A stretch of DNA of 23,549 bases from assembly GCA_902476875.1 (NCBI GenBank), contig CABSFC010000034.1:1-23549 (forward strand), given 5' to 3'. Origin of the DNA: an uncultured Oscillibacter sp. (GTDB taxonomy: Bacteria > Bacillota > Clostridia > Oscillospirales > Oscillospiraceae). This document shows positions 12,739 through 20,644 of the stretch, piece after piece; the stretch's first letter is position 1; every line of letters begins with the position of its first letter. The position numbers were made by a program, and so were the translations under genes. The notes under the pieces were generated by a model. It did no database searches and was not told the origin of the DNA. It saw only the letters and a list, made by a program, of their open reading frames with translations.

Positions 12739-13668
12739 TCAGCGCTCTTCCTTGCGGTACGGCTTGCCGTTGGCCTGGGGCCCCGCCTTCCGGGATCCGA
12801 CGACGGCCAACACCAGAACGGTGGCGACGTACGGGATCATCTGGAAGAACTGGTAAGGGACGCCGATGCTGGTGACCTGCAGGCGGATCTGCAGCGCGTC
12901 ACAAAGGCCGAAGAACAGGCAGGCCAGCAGCACACCGCCGCCGGTCCAGCGGCCAAAAATGACCGCCGCCAGCGCGATGAAGCCGCGCCCGGAGACGATG
13001 CCCTCCGTATAGGTGGTGGAGTAGCAGGTGGTCAGATAGGCGCCGCCGATACCCGCCAGAGCGCCGCAGATGACGCAGGAGAGGTACTTGACGCCGATCA
13101 CGTTGATGCCGAGGGTGGCCGCCGCTTTCGGATGCTCGCCCACGGACTTGTAATTCAATCCGGCCTTGCTCCTGTTGAAGAACACGCTGGTGAAGATCAC
13201 CAGAGCAAAGGCGATGTAAACCATGGGGGTCTGGTTGAACAGCAGGGTACCCAGGAAGGGGATGTCCTTCAGCACCGGGATGTTGACGCTGGGCATCAGC
13301 GTGATCTGCATCAGGGAGCTGCCCGCGCCGAAATAGACCCGGTAGATAAACGAGGCCAGGGCGGGCGCCAGCAGGTTGATGGCCATGCCGTAGACCGTGT
13401 GGTTGGCGCAGAGGGTGACGGTGGCGAATGCATAGATCATGTTGACCAGGATGCCCGCCAGAGCGCCGCAGAGGATGCCCAGCCAGGTGCTGCCGGTCAG
13501 ATAGGTCAGCATGAAGCCCGCCAGGGCGCCCACGGCGGCCAGACCCTCCAGGCCGATGTTGACCATGCCCGCCCGCTCGGAGTAAAGCTCCGCCAGTGAG
13601 ATGAACAGCAGTGGAACAGCCATGCGGACGGCGGCCAGGATGATACTGGAAATGAAAGACGAACTCAT
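12739..13668 (-). CDS. ABC transporter permease (nucleoside, NupQ-like)
   Basis: The 309-residue protein has eight to ten hydrophobic segments and the branched-chain/ribose-type permease pattern. It opens with RMAVPLLFISLAELYSERAG followed by MVNIGLEG, the sequence seen in the smaller permease of BMP-type nucleoside importers. Later come FNRSKAGLNYKSVGEHPKAA, a cytoplasmic coupling loop that meets the ATPase, and SGRGFIALAAVIFGRW. Its ATG overlaps the stop of the larger permease by 4 nt (ATGA), so the two subunits should be made together. It ends about 50 nt before the lipoprotein gene. Substrate specificity is inferred from the family and the adjoining deaminase. Confidence 0.9.
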   Translation of the reverse strand: MSSSFISSIILAAVRMAVPLLFISLAELYSERAGMVNIGLEGLAAVGALAGFMLTYLTGSTWLGILCGALAGILVNMIYAFATVTLCANHTVYGMAINLLAPALASFIYRVYFGAGSSLMQITLMPSVNIPVLKDIPFLGTLLFNQTPMVYIAFALVIFTSVFFNRSKAGLNYKSVGEHPKAAATLGINVIGVKYLSCVICGALAGIGGAYLTTCYSTTYTEGIVSGRGFIALAAVIFGRWTGGGVLLACLFFGLCDALQIRLQVTSIGVPYQFFQMIPYVATVLVLAVVGSRKAGPQANGKPYRKEER

Positions 13669-14738
13669 ACGCGCTTCTCCCCCTTTTCTCTCTTCCGGAA
13701 GAACCGGAGGCAGAACGCCTCAAACTCCGGAAGCTTTGTCAGCGCCATGCCGGCGACAGAAAACACGATGACCAGCGCCTGGATGATGTCGGAGACACTG
13801 GTGGGGACGCCGGTGGCCACCTGCATGGAGGTGGAGCCCACCCGGAGCGCCGCGAAGAAGATGGCGACGACGATGGTGGCGATGGGGTGCAGCTGGCCGA
13901 TGAGGGCCATGGCGACGCCGTCAAAGCCATAGCCGGAGCCGTAGCCGTTGATGAGGCGGTACTGGGTGCCCAGCAGGTCCGAAGCGCCGCCCAGGCCGGC
14001 GATGGCGCCGGAGATGATGAAGCTCATCAGGATGTAGCGGTTCACGGGGAATCCGTTGAAGCGGCTGGCCGTCATATTCAGGCCCACCGCCCGGAGCTTG
14101 AAGCCGGAGGAGGTCCAGTACAGGAAGTAGTAGAGGATCAGGCCCACCGCCAGGGCGATGACAAAGGACCAGGTAAAGCGCATACTGGGGATGACGCGGC
14201 TGAGCATCAGGGAGTCGTCCACCGCGGGCGTCTGGGGCATGTTCGCGTCCCGGATCCAGCTGGTGTAGATGACGCCCATGAACAGCGTCGCCACATAGTT
14301 GAGCATGATGGAGATGATCATCTCGTTCAGCCCGCGGGTGATCTTCAAAATGCCGGGAATCATGCCCCAGACGCCTCCCGCGACGGCGCCGGCCACCATG
14401 GTGAGCAGGATGCCCGGCAGCCCGGTCAGTCCGGTGCAGTAGACCACGCAGAAGCCCACCGTCGCGCCCATCAGGAACTGGCCCTCGCCGCCCAGGTTGT
14501 ACACGCCGCACTTATAGGCGAAGCAGGCGCACAGCGCCGTGAAGATCAGCGGAATGGACTTGTTCAGCGTGGTGCCGATGCTGGCGGTGGTGCCGAAAGC
14601 GCCTTTGAACAGGGCGCCCATGGCCGTCAGGGGATTGGACCCCAGGGCAAGCATGATGATGGCGCCGATCAAAAAAGCGAGCAGAATGGAGAGCACAGGC
14701 ACCAAAAAGCCTGTCAATGATTTTTTCAGTTTTTCCAT
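13665..14738 (-). CDS. ABC transporter permease (nucleoside, NupP-like)
   Basis: This 357-residue polytopic protein is the larger permease of the BMP-type importer. Landmarks include SIPLIFTALCACFAYKCGVY next to NLGGEGQFLMGAT, a signature of this family, then GLNEMIISIMLNYVATLFMG and SSGFKLRAVGLN, the coupling loop. It ends with a basic tail (FFRKREKGEKRV). The ATG has a modest GGAAGG site. It starts 13 nt after the ATPase stop and overlaps the next permease by 4 nt. Together the two permeases form the channel for the imported nucleoside. Confidence 0.9.
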   Translation of the reverse strand: MEKLKKSLTGFLVPVLSILLAFLIGAIIMLALGSNPLTAMGALFKGAFGTTASIGTTLNKSIPLIFTALCACFAYKCGVYNLGGEGQFLMGATVGFCVVYCTGLTGLPGILLTMVAGAVAGGVWGMIPGILKITRGLNEMIISIMLNYVATLFMGVIYTSWIRDANMPQTPAVDDSLMLSRVIPSMRFTWSFVIALAVGLILYYFLYWTSSGFKLRAVGLNMTASRFNGFPVNRYILMSFIISGAIAGLGGASDLLGTQYRLINGYGSGYGFDGVAMALIGQLHPIATIVVAIFFAALRVGSTSMQVATGVPTSVSDIIQALVIVFSVAGMALTKLPEFEAFCLRFFRKREKGEKRV

Positions 14739-14751
14739 GGTTCCTTCCCCC

Positions 14752-16260
14752 TCACTTGCCGGTCATGGCCAGACTGATCTCTTCGATGGGCGGATTCTTA
14801 CCGGAGTACTCGCCCATAATCCGGCCCTCGAAGATGACCAGGACCCGGTCGGACATCTCCAACACCTCGTCGAAGTCCGCGCTGATGAGCAAGATGCCCA
14901 CGCCCCGCTCCCGGGCGGCGATCATCTGATCATGGACGAAGCGCGTCGCGCCGATGTCCAGGCCCCGGGTGGGGTGCACCGCCACCAGCAGCTCCGGGTT
15001 GGACTCCAGCTCCCGGGCCAGGATGACCTTTTGCTGGTTGCCGCCGGAGAGGCTCCGGACGTCCTGACCGGTGGAGGTGCAGCGGATATCGTACTTCTCC
15101 GCCAGGGTGTCGGCGTAGTTCTTGATCTCCCGCTTTTTCAAAAGCAGGCCCCGTCCCCTGCTGAACCGCTCCGAATCGGTCAGCTTCAGAGCCAGGTTGT
15201 CCGCGATGCTCATGTCGCCGATCAGGCCCTGCAAATTGCGGTCCTCCGGCACGTGGGCCACGCCGCTTTGAATAAAGGAGGAGGGGTCGAACAAGGCCAC
15301 CTTCTCTTCCTTCCTTGACAGCGTACCCGCCTCCGGGGCGATGACGCCGGTGACGATCTGCGCCAGCTGCGTCTGGCCGTTGCCGTCCACGCCGGCAATG
15401 CCCACGATCTCGCCGGGCTTCACGTCCATGGAGATGCCGGCAAGGCCGTTGTGCTTGGAGTTCTCGTGATACTTCACGCCGTCCAGCCGCAGCACCGGCC
15501 GACCGCCGGCCTCCTTTTTCTCGTACTGGGAACCCGTCAGCTCCCGGCCGATCATCAAATTCGCCAGCTTCTGGCCGTCCGTTTCGCTGCAGTTGACCGT
15601 GGTCACCACCTCGCCCGCGCGGAGGATGGTGATCCTGTCGGAGATCCGCAGCACCTCGCGCATCTTGTGGCTGATGAAGATGATGCTCTTGCCCTCCTCC
15701 ACCAGCTTGTGCATAATGGCGAACAGGCCCTCCACCTCGATATCCGTCAGGGCGGCGGAGGGCTCATCCAGGATCAGCAGCTCCGCGCCGTGGTACAGCG
15801 CCTTTAAAATCTCCACGCGCTGCTGCGCGCCCACGGAGATCTCTGTGATCAGCTTGTCCAGCTCCATGTCCAGACCATACCGCTCGGACAGCTCCAGAAT
15901 CTCCTTCCGCCTGGCCTCCCGGTCGATGAAAACGCCCCGGGACTTCTTGTCGCCCAGGATGATGTTTTCAAAGACGGTCATTGCCTCCACCAGCATGAAG
16001 TGCTGGTGGACCATGCCGATGCCCAGTCTGACCGCCTGGCTGGGAGAATCGATCCGCTCCTCCCTGCCGTTGAGGAAGATCTTCCCCTCCGTCGGCTGAT
16101 ACAGGCCGATCAGAATGTTCATCAGTGTGGATTTACCCGCGCCGTTTTCACCCAGCAGCGTCAGCACCTCTCCGCGATTGACCGTCAGGCAGACGTCCTT
16201 GTTCGCGTAGAAGCTGCCGAAGCGCTTGCTGATGTGCTCCATCCGCAGTAACTCTTCCAC
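14752..16260 (-). CDS. Double-domain ABC ATPase of nucleoside importer (NupO-like)
   Basis: The 502-residue protein has two fused ATPase domains, as in sugar/nucleoside importers of the RbsA/YufO type. The N-terminal domain is complete: Walker A GENGAGKST, a Q-loop in GMVHQHFMLVEAM, signature ISVGAQQRVEILKAL and Walker B LLILDEPSAALTD. The C-terminal domain has the altered Walker A GVDGNGQTQL and a standard LSGGNQQKVILAREL signature, then LLVAVHPTRGLDIG. This asymmetry is usual in the family, with one strong and one weak ATP site. It starts with GTG, 7 nt after GGGAGGG. It lies between the response regulator (14-nt gap) and the permeases (13-nt gap), so sensing and transport genes form one unit. 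Confidence 0.93.
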   Translation of the reverse strand: MEELLRMEHISKRFGSFYANKDVCLTVNRGEVLTLLGENGAGKSTLMNILIGLYQPTEGKIFLNGREERIDSPSQAVRLGIGMVHQHFMLVEAMTVFENIILGDKKSRGVFIDREARRKEILELSERYGLDMELDKLITEISVGAQQRVEILKALYHGAELLILDEPSAALTDIEVEGLFAIMHKLVEEGKSIIFISHKMREVLRISDRITILRAGEVVTTVNCSETDGQKLANLMIGRELTGSQYEKKEAGGRPVLRLDGVKYHENSKHNGLAGISMDVKPGEIVGIAGVDGNGQTQLAQIVTGVIAPEAGTLSRKEEKVALFDPSSFIQSGVAHVPEDRNLQGLIGDMSIADNLALKLTDSERFSRGRGLLLKKREIKNYADTLAEKYDIRCTSTGQDVRSLSGGNQQKVILARELESNPELLVAVHPTRGLDIGATRFVHDQMIAARERGVGILLISADFDEVLEMSDRVLVIFEGRIMGEYSGKNPPIEEISLAMTGK

Positions 16261-16274
16261 CGTTCATCCCTCCC

Positions 16275-17099
16275 TTATTTTTCCCCCGCCGTCCTGCCGG
16301 CGAGCATGAGCTGCTTTCTCTCCTGCAGCGCGTAGACCGCGCTCTCCGCCCAGGAGTACTGCCGCATGAATTCCCCCTGGAATTCGCAGCAGGCCTCCAG
16401 ACTGCCGTTCATGAATGACTGATAATCAGAGTCCGCCAGGTCCATCCGGACGCGGAGACTGCCGCGCTCCCGGATGAAGAGGTCGTCCGCGCCGTATTCC
16501 TTCAGCGTATCCGCCAGCTCCTTGATCGTCCGGCGGTACCCTGTCTTTTCCGGGGCGGACGCCGCGTCCTCGCCCCACAGGCACTCCACCATCTCATGGA
16601 TGGAGACCGGGCGGTCGTTCCTGTACACGCAAAGGGCCATCAGCTCCTTTGCCTTGCTGGATCGAAAGTGGACAGGTCTGCCGTCCACCTGCATGTCAAA
16701 CAGCCCGAAGGTGTGGAAATAGATCCGCTTCTTCTGCCGCCGGCGGAAGAGCTTCGCCCGCTCCAGCACATCGGCGATGTCCTCCCGGTCAAAGGGCTTG
16801 AAAACAATGTAATCCGCCTTCATTTTCAGGGCGTCCACGGCGTACTTGGTGTGCGCCGTCGCGAAGACAATGATGATGTCCGCCCGGAGCTGCCGCAGCT
16901 GGCGGGCCAGCTCCATCCCGCTCATGCCGGGCATGTCGATATCCAGCACGGCGAAATCCACCACATGCTCCCTGGCGTAGGCAATGGCCGCAAGGGGGTC
17001 AGTGAATTTGCCGACGATTTCAAAATCCGGCATGTCCGCGCATTTCAGTTCAAACAGCTGCAGGTCCAGCAGCATATCATCCACGAGTATGGTCTTCAC
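16275..17099 (-). CDS. Response regulator with SARP-like output domain
   Basis: The 274-residue protein starts with a receiver domain (1-118): acidic pair Asp7-Asp8, phospho-acceptor Asp53 in VLDIDMPGMSG, Thr81 region and Lys101 in FKPF. Next is an OmpR-type winged helix (about 128-218) with HTFGLFDMQVDG, FRSSKAKELMALCVYR and MVECLWGED. The end (about 220-262) resembles a shortened BTAD helical domain, which makes this a SARP-like regulator rather than the LytTR or AraC type usually paired with LytS/YesM kinases. GTG start with GGGGGGAG upstream. It follows the sensor kinase after a 73-nt gap containing a perfect palindrome, and probably controls the transporter operon it sits in. Confidence 0.88.
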   Translation of the reverse strand: MKTILVDDMLLDLQLFELKCADMPDFEIVGKFTDPLAAIAYAREHVVDFAVLDIDMPGMSGMELARQLRQLRADIIIVFATAHTKYAVDALKMKADYIVFKPFDREDIADVLERAKLFRRRQKKRIYFHTFGLFDMQVDGRPVHFRSSKAKELMALCVYRNDRPVSIHEMVECLWGEDAASAPEKTGYRRTIKELADTLKEYGADDLFIRERGSLRVRMDLADSDYQSFMNGSLEACCEFQGEFMRQYSWAESAVYALQERKQLMLAGRTAGEK

Positions 17100-17129
17100 T
17101 GCTCTCCCCCCCTATTTTCTATTATAACA

Positions 17130-17160
17130 GGCAAAGCGTACGGAAACCGTACGCTTTGCC
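17130..17160. other. Perfect 14-bp hairpin between kinase and regulator genes
   Basis: GGCAAAGCGTACGG (17130-17143) pairs completely with CCGTACGCTTTGCC (17147-17160) over three A residues. On the minus strand it is followed by TGTTATAATAG rather than a T-run, so it is a poor terminator. It could be an attenuator, an RNA-processing or stability element setting the kinase:transporter ratio, or an operator. The TATAAT next to it could be a -10 for an internal promoter. Confidence 0.7.
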
Positions 17161-17172
17161 CCCAAAATTCGA

Positions 17173-18672
17173 CTAATTTTCAATTTTTTTTATCCGGAGC
17201 ACTACCTTCGTGCCGCGCCCCGGCGCGCTTTCGATCTGTATGCCGCAGCCCTGGAATTGCGCGATGCGCTTGCGCACATTGGCAAGGCCGATGGACTGCT
17301 CCTTCTGCTGCTCCGCCGGGTCGAAGCCGACGCCGTCGTCCTCCACGGTCACGTACCAAAACTCCGGCTCCTCCGTCAGCGTGACTGTCACCGTGCCGCC
17401 GCCGACCTTGGGCTTGATCCCGTGCAAAATGGCGTTTTCCACAATGGGCTGGATGATCAGCGCGGGCATCTTGAAATCCACGTCCGGCACCTGGAACACC
17501 ACGTGCAGCCGGTCCCCCAACTGCTGTTCGTTGATGTCCGCGTAGGCGCGGACGGCGCGGAGCTCCTCCTTGAAGGACACGGTCCCGCCCGCCGCCGTGA
17601 TCGCGTCGATGTTGAAGCGGAGGTACCTGGAGAAGTCCCCGGCCATTTTATACGCCGCGTCCGGTTTCAGCACGATCAGCGCCTGCAGGGCGTTCAGGGT
17701 GTGGTAGAAGAAATGGGAGCTGATCTGACTCAGCAGCATGTTCGTCTGCTCCCGGTCCAGCTGCTGCTGCAGCGTACGGATTTGCCGCACGGACTCCTCC
17801 GCCTTCATCCTCCGCAGCCGTTCGCTGGAGTGCACGCCAAACCCCGCCAGCAGGCTGACAAGGACGCTGCCCACCAGGCACAGCCAGAGGCTGGTGCGCT
17901 GGTACCAGGGCGTCAGCGCGGAGACGCAAATCGTCCATGTGGCGTTGAACAGGGACATGTCATAGCTCAGGCTCGCCGCCCCCTCCACCAGGGGATGCTC
18001 GGTCTCCAGAATGGTCTGCTCCTGGTTGTCGTCCGGATTGATGCGCCAGATCCGGCAGGCATATCCCTGCTCGTCCACATGCCTGATCGGGTTTTCCGCA
18101 AAGAGATCGGGGTAGTCCAGCGTCACTGTGACCAGCCCCCAGTACTCCCGCTGGCCGCTGTCGTTTTCCAGGTAGATCGGCAGCCGTCCGCAGATGCCCA
18201 GGCCGCCCTCCACCATCTCGAAGGGCCCCGCCAGAATCAGCGTCCCCTGGCGAATCGCCTCCTGGGCCTCCAGATTGCCCAGGCCGTCGCTGTTCAGGTC
18301 CAACCCGATCACCGGCTCGTTGCTCTCCAGTGGGAACACGCCCTGCACAACGCCGTCCGGCGCGAAGATCACGCTGCGGACGCACGGCTCCTTCAGCAGG
18401 ATCTCCGCGATGGGAGCGAAGCTGTCCCAGGTGCCGCCGGTTTCCATCAGGTGCGCCTCCAGGACCTTCGTCTTCTCCATCTGGTACAGCAGCGTCTCAT
18501 AGGTCTCCGACTCTACCGTGCGGGCGATGTACTCCATCCGCAGCATTTCCTCCTTGCTCTGCTGCCTCTGAAAAAAACAGATCAGCAGCAACAGGCACAA
18601 AAAGCAGGCCACGGAGACCAGAAGCGCAAAAACAGAGGGGCTGCGCTTCCGGCTTTGCAATAGCTTTTCCAC
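17173..18672 (-). CDS. CHASE-like sensor histidine kinase (LytS/YesM class)
   Basis: The 499-residue protein has TM1 (about 12-34), an extracytoplasmic sensor region (about 42-258), TM2 (about 261-279), a short coiled linker (280-310), a His_kinase domain with His320 in SSHFFYHTLNALQ, and an HATPase_c domain with IVENAILHG (N box), DDGVGF and IGLANV. The usual NPHFLYN sequence is changed to SSHFFYH, but the histidine is kept. The sensor region contains APDGVVQGVFPLESNEPVIG, followed by LDLNSDG and GTLILAGPFEM, the pattern of CHASE domains. GTG start behind a GGGGG site. It lies 47 nt after the nucleoside deaminase and before the response regulator. Ligand inferred: a purine or nucleoside. Confidence 0.88.
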   Translation of the reverse strand: MEKLLQSRKRSPSVFALLVSVACFLCLLLLICFFQRQQSKEEMLRMEYIARTVESETYETLLYQMEKTKVLEAHLMETGGTWDSFAPIAEILLKEPCVRSVIFAPDGVVQGVFPLESNEPVIGLDLNSDGLGNLEAQEAIRQGTLILAGPFEMVEGGLGICGRLPIYLENDSGQREYWGLVTVTLDYPDLFAENPIRHVDEQGYACRIWRINPDDNQEQTILETEHPLVEGAASLSYDMSLFNATWTICVSALTPWYQRTSLWLCLVGSVLVSLLAGFGVHSSERLRRMKAEESVRQIRTLQQQLDREQTNMLLSQISSHFFYHTLNALQALIVLKPDAAYKMAGDFSRYLRFNIDAITAAGGTVSFKEELRAVRAYADINEQQLGDRLHVVFQVPDVDFKMPALIIQPIVENAILHGIKPKVGGGTVTVTLTEEPEFWYVTVEDDGVGFDPAEQQKEQSIGLANVRKRIAQFQGCGIQIESAPGRGTKVVLRIKKIEN

Positions 18673-18719
18673 GCAGGCACCCCCTTTTTTGATCCGCGGT
18701 TTTTAGTTTTGAACGCCGC

Positions 18720-19211
18720 TTATTTGTTGGCTGTGTCGGGGTCCCAGAAATCCCGGTGCACCGCCACAATTTCTTCCTCCACCTCTTCGAAGGGCCCCAG
18801 CAGCTCGATATCCTTCTGGCCCGCCGCGATGACCTTGTCCGCGCCCATACTGAAGGTGGGGTTCTTGTCGTCCGCGCCGGTCAGCTCCAGCAGCTTCTTC
18901 TCCGACGTGCCGTAGACGATTCTGCCGATGTTGGCCCAGTAGATGGCTCCGGTGCACATGGGGCAGGGCTCAAACGTGGTGTAAAGGGTGCAGCCCCACA
19001 GCTTCTGCTTGTCAAACGCGGCGCTCGCCCGGGAGGCCAGCATCCGCTCCGCGTGGGCCGTGGCGTCGTGCAGCTCCCCCTCCGCGTTGCCCTGCTCCAT
19101 GATGACCTCGCCCCCGGCGTCCACCAAAATCGCGCCGAAGGGCGTGTTTCCGCAGGCGCGGGCGCGCTTTGCCACCTCGTTGGCCTTCCGCAAATACTCG
19201 ATATGCTTCAT
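18720..19211 (-). CDS. Nucleoside/purine deaminase (guanine deaminase-like)
   Basis: The 163-residue cytoplasmic enzyme has the zinc motifs of the CDA fold: HAE (His53, Glu55, within DATAHAERMLAS) and PCPMC (Cys83, Cys86, within TTFEPCPMCTGAIYWA). Length and the C-terminal VHRDFWDP segment fit guanine deaminase/nucleoside deaminase proteins rather than TadA, which has an arginine-rich tail and acts on tRNA. It removes an amino group from a purine or its nucleoside, releasing ammonia. It is the first gene of the cluster of sensor, transporter and lipoprotein, which suggests the imported purine is deaminated at once. A well-spaced promoter lies 109 bp upstream; the leader between them is about 100 nt long. 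Confidence 0.9.
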   Translation of the reverse strand: MKHIEYLRKANEVAKRARACGNTPFGAILVDAGGEVIMEQGNAEGELHDATAHAERMLASRASAAFDKQKLWGCTLYTTFEPCPMCTGAIYWANIGRIVYGTSEKKLLELTGADDKNPTFSMGADKVIAAGQKDIELLGPFEEVEEEIVAVHRDFWDPDTANK

Positions 19212-19319
19212 GTTCCATTCCCCCTGTTCTTCTTGTTCCGCGGCACACAGCCGTCACCGGCCGCCATTTTTGACGGCCGATGCTCTCTTTCCCGCAATTT
19301 TTTCCAAAATCGCGTTTTT

Positions 19320-19348
19320 AATATACCACATCGTCTTCCAAAAATCAA
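19320..19348 (-). promoter_or_regulatory. Promoter of nucleoside operon
   Basis: On the minus strand TTGATT (19343-19348) and TATATT (19320-19325) are 17 bp apart. They would start a transcript near 19313, leaving a leader of about 100 nt before the deaminase ATG. The leader contains GGCCGTC/GACGGCT pairing, but I recognise no riboswitch. Confidence 0.65.
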
Positions 19349-19366
19349 CATCCGCCTGGATAGCGC

Positions 19367-19398
19367 GGAAGACCGCCGGCTTTACCAGGCGGTCTTCC
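19367..19398 (-). terminator. Hairpin overlapping flavodoxin stop codon
   Basis: GGAAGACCGCC (19367-19377) pairs perfectly with GGCGGTCTTCC (19388-19398). The flavodoxin stop (19382-19384) lies in the loop. No T-run follows, so it may be an inefficient terminator separating the redox operon from the deaminase promoter. Confidence 0.45.
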
Positions 19399-19894
19399 AT
19401 GTATGACGCGCATCCCCTTCCCTTCCGATGCGCTCGGCCCACCTCCGGATATCCGCGTCGGCGGTCAGCTGCCGGGAGCCGTTGAACCGGATGTTCAGGC
19501 CCGCCTGAACACAGGCGCCGTTGCATACCCGTTCCATGTCCCGGAACGTATGGCCCAGCCAGCCGCCATTGGTGGCAAAAGGATACACGGTCTTGCCGGC
19601 GAGGTCCGCGCTGTGCAAAAAGCTGTTGATGGCCGGCGCAAACGTATACCACCACACCGGCGTGCCCAGAATCACGGTATCGTACCGGCTCAGATCCACA
19701 TCCAGTGGCCGGAGCTCCGGCAGAAAGCCGCTGTCTATCTCCCGCCGGCCCTGCTCCACCACGTCGTCATAGCTGCCAGTGTAAGGCCGGACGGTCCTGA
19801 TCTCCGCAAGGTCGGCGCCGGTGGCCGCCGCCAGCTTCTCCGCCACGCGGCGGGTATTTCCGCTGTGGGAGTAGTAAATTACAATGGGTTTCAA
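19382..19894 (-). CDS. Flavodoxin
   Basis: This protein of about 170 residues begins LKPIVIYYSHSGNTRRVAEK, in which SHSGNTRR is the FMN-phosphate loop. The second FMN-contacting region follows at TVILGTPVWWYTFAPAINSF, and the third at PFATNGGWLGHTFRDME. It carries electrons on FMN in the cytoplasm, probably for the reductases encoded just upstream. I chose a TTG start at 19894, because GGGGAGG lies 7 nt before it and the flavodoxin fold begins there; a longer in-frame version would overlap the CMD gene with no ribosome site. The TTG overlaps the CMD stop by 4 nt. It is last in the five-gene redox operon. Confidence 0.88.
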   Translation of the reverse strand: MKPIVIYYSHSGNTRRVAEKLAAATGADLAEIRTVRPYTGSYDDVVEQGRREIDSGFLPELRPLDVDLSRYDTVILGTPVWWYTFAPAINSFLHSADLAGKTVYPFATNGGWLGHTFRDMERVCNGACVQAGLNIRFNGSRQLTADADIRRWAERIGREGDARHTWKTAW

Positions 19895-20220
19895 GACCGC
19901 GCCTCCCCATATATCTCCTTCGCCATGCGGAAGGCCGCCCACGCCCTGGGCCAGCCAGCATAGAAGGCACCGTGGGTCAGAATTTCCACCATCTCCTCCG
20001 CCGTCACGCCGTGCTTTTTCGCGTTGGCGATGTGGAATTGCAGGGAGCTGTCCAGGACCCCGCCGGCCATCAGCGCCGTCACGGTCACGATGCTGCGGTC
20101 CCTGGCGGACAGCTGCTCCTCCCGGGACCAGACCTCGCCAAACAGAACGTCGTCGTTCAAATGGGCAAATTGGGGCGCGAAGTCGCCCAGCGCCTCCCTG
20201 CCAGCCGTCACCTTTTCCAT
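19891..20220 (-). CDS. Carboxymuconolactone decarboxylase (CMD) family protein
   Basis: The 109-residue protein is a single CMD/AhpD-fold domain. It opens with GREALGDFAPQFAHLND and has the core sequence SARDRSIVTVTALMAGG, followed by HIANAKKHGVTAEEMVEILT with the family's helix-bordering histidine, then HGAFYAGWPRAWAAF. It has no CxxC pair, so an AhpD-like peroxidase mechanism is unlikely and a CMD-like or unknown role fits better. The ATG at 20220 has AGGAGG 8 nt upstream; the frame is open further upstream only because it is antisense-like GC-rich sequence inside the cupin gene. It lies 14 nt after the cupin gene, a frequent partner that is fused to CMD in other bacteria. Confidence 0.88.
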   Translation of the reverse strand: MEKVTAGREALGDFAPQFAHLNDDVLFGEVWSREEQLSARDRSIVTVTALMAGGVLDSSLQFHIANAKKHGVTAEEMVEILTHGAFYAGWPRAWAAFRMAKEIYGEARS

Positions 20221-20234
20221 CTGCGCTTCCTCCT

Positions 20235-20642
20235 TCATTTCAGCTTGCCGTAGTCCCCGTCGGACACCGGCTCGCACCATTCGGTTTGTGTCTCCTCGCC
20301 GGGAACTTCCACCGCCAGGTGGGAGAACCAACTGTCCGGCGCCGCGCCGTGCCAGTGCTTGACCTCCGGCGGGATATTCACCACGTCGCCGGGGCGCAGT
20401 TCCCGGGCGGGCCTGCCCCACTCCTGGTAGTAGCCCCGGCCGGCCGTCACCAGTAGGATCTGCCCGCCGCCGCTCTTGGCGTGGTGGATGTGCCAATGGT
20501 TGCGGCAGCCCGGCTCGAAGGTCACATTGCCGATGGCTATCTGCTCCAGCGGCAGTATGTTCAGATAGCTCCGCCCCGTAAAATACCGGGCAAAGGCGGT
20601 GTTCTCCCCGCCCCGGGGAAAAAGGTCCTGAAATTCGTCCAT
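20235..20642 (-). CDS. Cupin-domain protein (CMD partner)
   Basis: The 135-residue single-domain cupin has motif 1 as CRNHWHIHHAKSGGGQILLV (metal-binding histidines in HWHIHH) and motif 2 as PGDVVNIPPEVKHWHGAAPD. These histidines normally hold one Fe, Mn or Zn ion in a beta-barrel. The start MDEFQDLFPRGGEN has GGGAGG 7 nt upstream. It begins 2 nt after the RibD-C reductase stop and 14 nt before the CMD gene, so the three are co-translated from one message. Cupin and CMD domains occur fused elsewhere, which implies a shared but uncertain substrate. Residue pattern alone does not define the reaction. Confidence 0.9.
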   Translation of the reverse strand: MDEFQDLFPRGGENTAFARYFTGRSYLNILPLEQIAIGNVTFEPGCRNHWHIHHAKSGGGQILLVTAGRGYYQEWGRPARELRPGDVVNIPPEVKHWHGAAPDSWFSHLAVEVPGEETQTEWCEPVSDGDYGKLK

Positions 20643-20644
20643 GC

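Noticed and set aside
17257..18663. A 468-codon plus-strand open frame opposite the histidine kinase
   Set aside because: It is antisense to a gene with all kinase motifs, and has no ribosome site or recognisable domain.
19212..19313. Purine riboswitch in the leader of the nucleoside operon
   Set aside because: I cannot recognise the conserved three-way-junction core or any other known riboswitch pattern, only a simple GGCCGTC/GACGGCT pairing.
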